Shown: positions 63,892 to 64,000 of the stretch, one piece after another | How the letters are laid out: every line of letters starts with the position of its first letter | How positions within the stretch are numbered: the stretch's first letter is position 1 | Assembly (NCBI RefSeq): GCF_040219335.1 | Contig: NZ_JAVJSQ010000012.1 | Coordinates: 167,635 to 231,634 of the forward strand | Direction of reading: 5' to 3' | From: Gimesia sp. | GTDB taxonomy: Bacteria; Planctomycetota; Planctomycetia; Planctomycetales; Planctomycetaceae | DNA: 64,000 nt | Notes under the pieces: model-generated | Databases searched by the model: none | What the model saw: only the letters and a program-made list of their open reading frames with translations | What the model was told of the DNA's origin: nothing | Position numbers and translations under genes: made by a program

Positions 63892-64000
63892 TTACAAATA
63901 GTTTCCCACCAGAGCAAATTGTTGCCATTGCTTCCTGGTTTTCCTGAGTTCTCTCCAGGTGCGGGGGCGTTCGATCTGCTGTTGTTTCTGTGTGCGGTGG
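63892..64000 (-). CDS. Possible C-terminal end of a truncated minus-strand gene
   Basis: On the minus strand an open frame enters from the right edge and ends at TAA (63892-63894). Its last residues read IERPRTWRELRKTRKQWQQF and then ALVGNYL, a plausible basic, helical C-terminus. Only 36 codons are visible, so neither reality nor family can be settled. Confidence 0.35.
   Translation of the reverse strand, partial: HRTQKQQQIERPRTWRELRKTRKQWQQFALVGNYL

Overview
The window is typical of a Planctomycetota chromosome, most like Gimesia/Planctomyces-type Planctomycetaceae. This is inferred from gene content and not from a marker tree. The indicators are an ECF sigma factor paired with a Ser/Thr kinase, DUF1559-type proteins with the H..DG motif, a DUF1080 protein, a secreted sulfatase, PQQ-propeller proteins, an FG-GAP/ASPIC-UnbV + TPR pair, a CVKCH haem-type protein and many Tat-like signal peptides. 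Genes are mostly single or in short runs, with frequent strand switches and very tight convergent ends. No tRNA, rRNA, CRISPR array or intact insertion sequence was found.

Layout. 0-5 kb: a truncated secreted protein, a secreted lectin-fold protein, and an ECF sigma / kinase pair translationally coupled by a GTGA overlap. 4.6-8.2 kb (minus): GNAT, glycerol-3-phosphate dehydrogenase and a secreted nitrilase-fold amidohydrolase. 8.4-15.3 kb (plus): a XylR-like regulator followed by DJ-1/PfpI, Gfo/Idh/MocA, PhyH-like dioxygenase, TIM-barrel isomerase and sulfatase genes, which looks like a carbohydrate catabolism set. 15.3-21.3 kb (minus): a small helical protein, two TPM-domain proteins and a very large secreted PQQ-propeller / methyltransferase-like / malectin-like fusion. 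21.6-29.3 kb: LRR lipoprotein, type-4 uracil-DNA glycosylase, CBS protein, alpha/beta hydrolase, TlpA-like thioredoxin, c-type haem protein and cardiolipin synthase. 29.5-35.7 kb: a 2064-residue alpha-2-macroglobulin homologue without a canonical thioester. 35.7-44.2 kb: membrane glycosyltransferase, small Spy/CpxP-like protein, mutS, prs, serC and a nucleosidase. 44.1-47.5 kb: four related minus-strand proteins built from GYF and DUF1559 modules. 47.7-52.2 kb: creatininase, FG-GAP and TPR proteins, and two Hsp20 chaperones. 52.5-60.8 kb: MFS transporter, DUF1080, TPR protein, rpsT, SDR, TIM-barrel epimerase and sat.

The last 3.2 kb differs from the rest. It is gene-poor and full of short hairpin-forming repeats. 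Two small repeat-domain genes, a frameshifted ankyrin protein and an LRR protein, sit behind leaders that carry the same series of repeat modules in the same order. This looks like an array of gene cassettes with a shared upstream unit and is the best candidate here for something undescribed. Other notable points are the altered thioester site and Trp-rich loop of the macroglobulin, the secreted propeller/methyltransferase-like fusion, the GYF-DUF1559 cluster and an altered motif in Sat.
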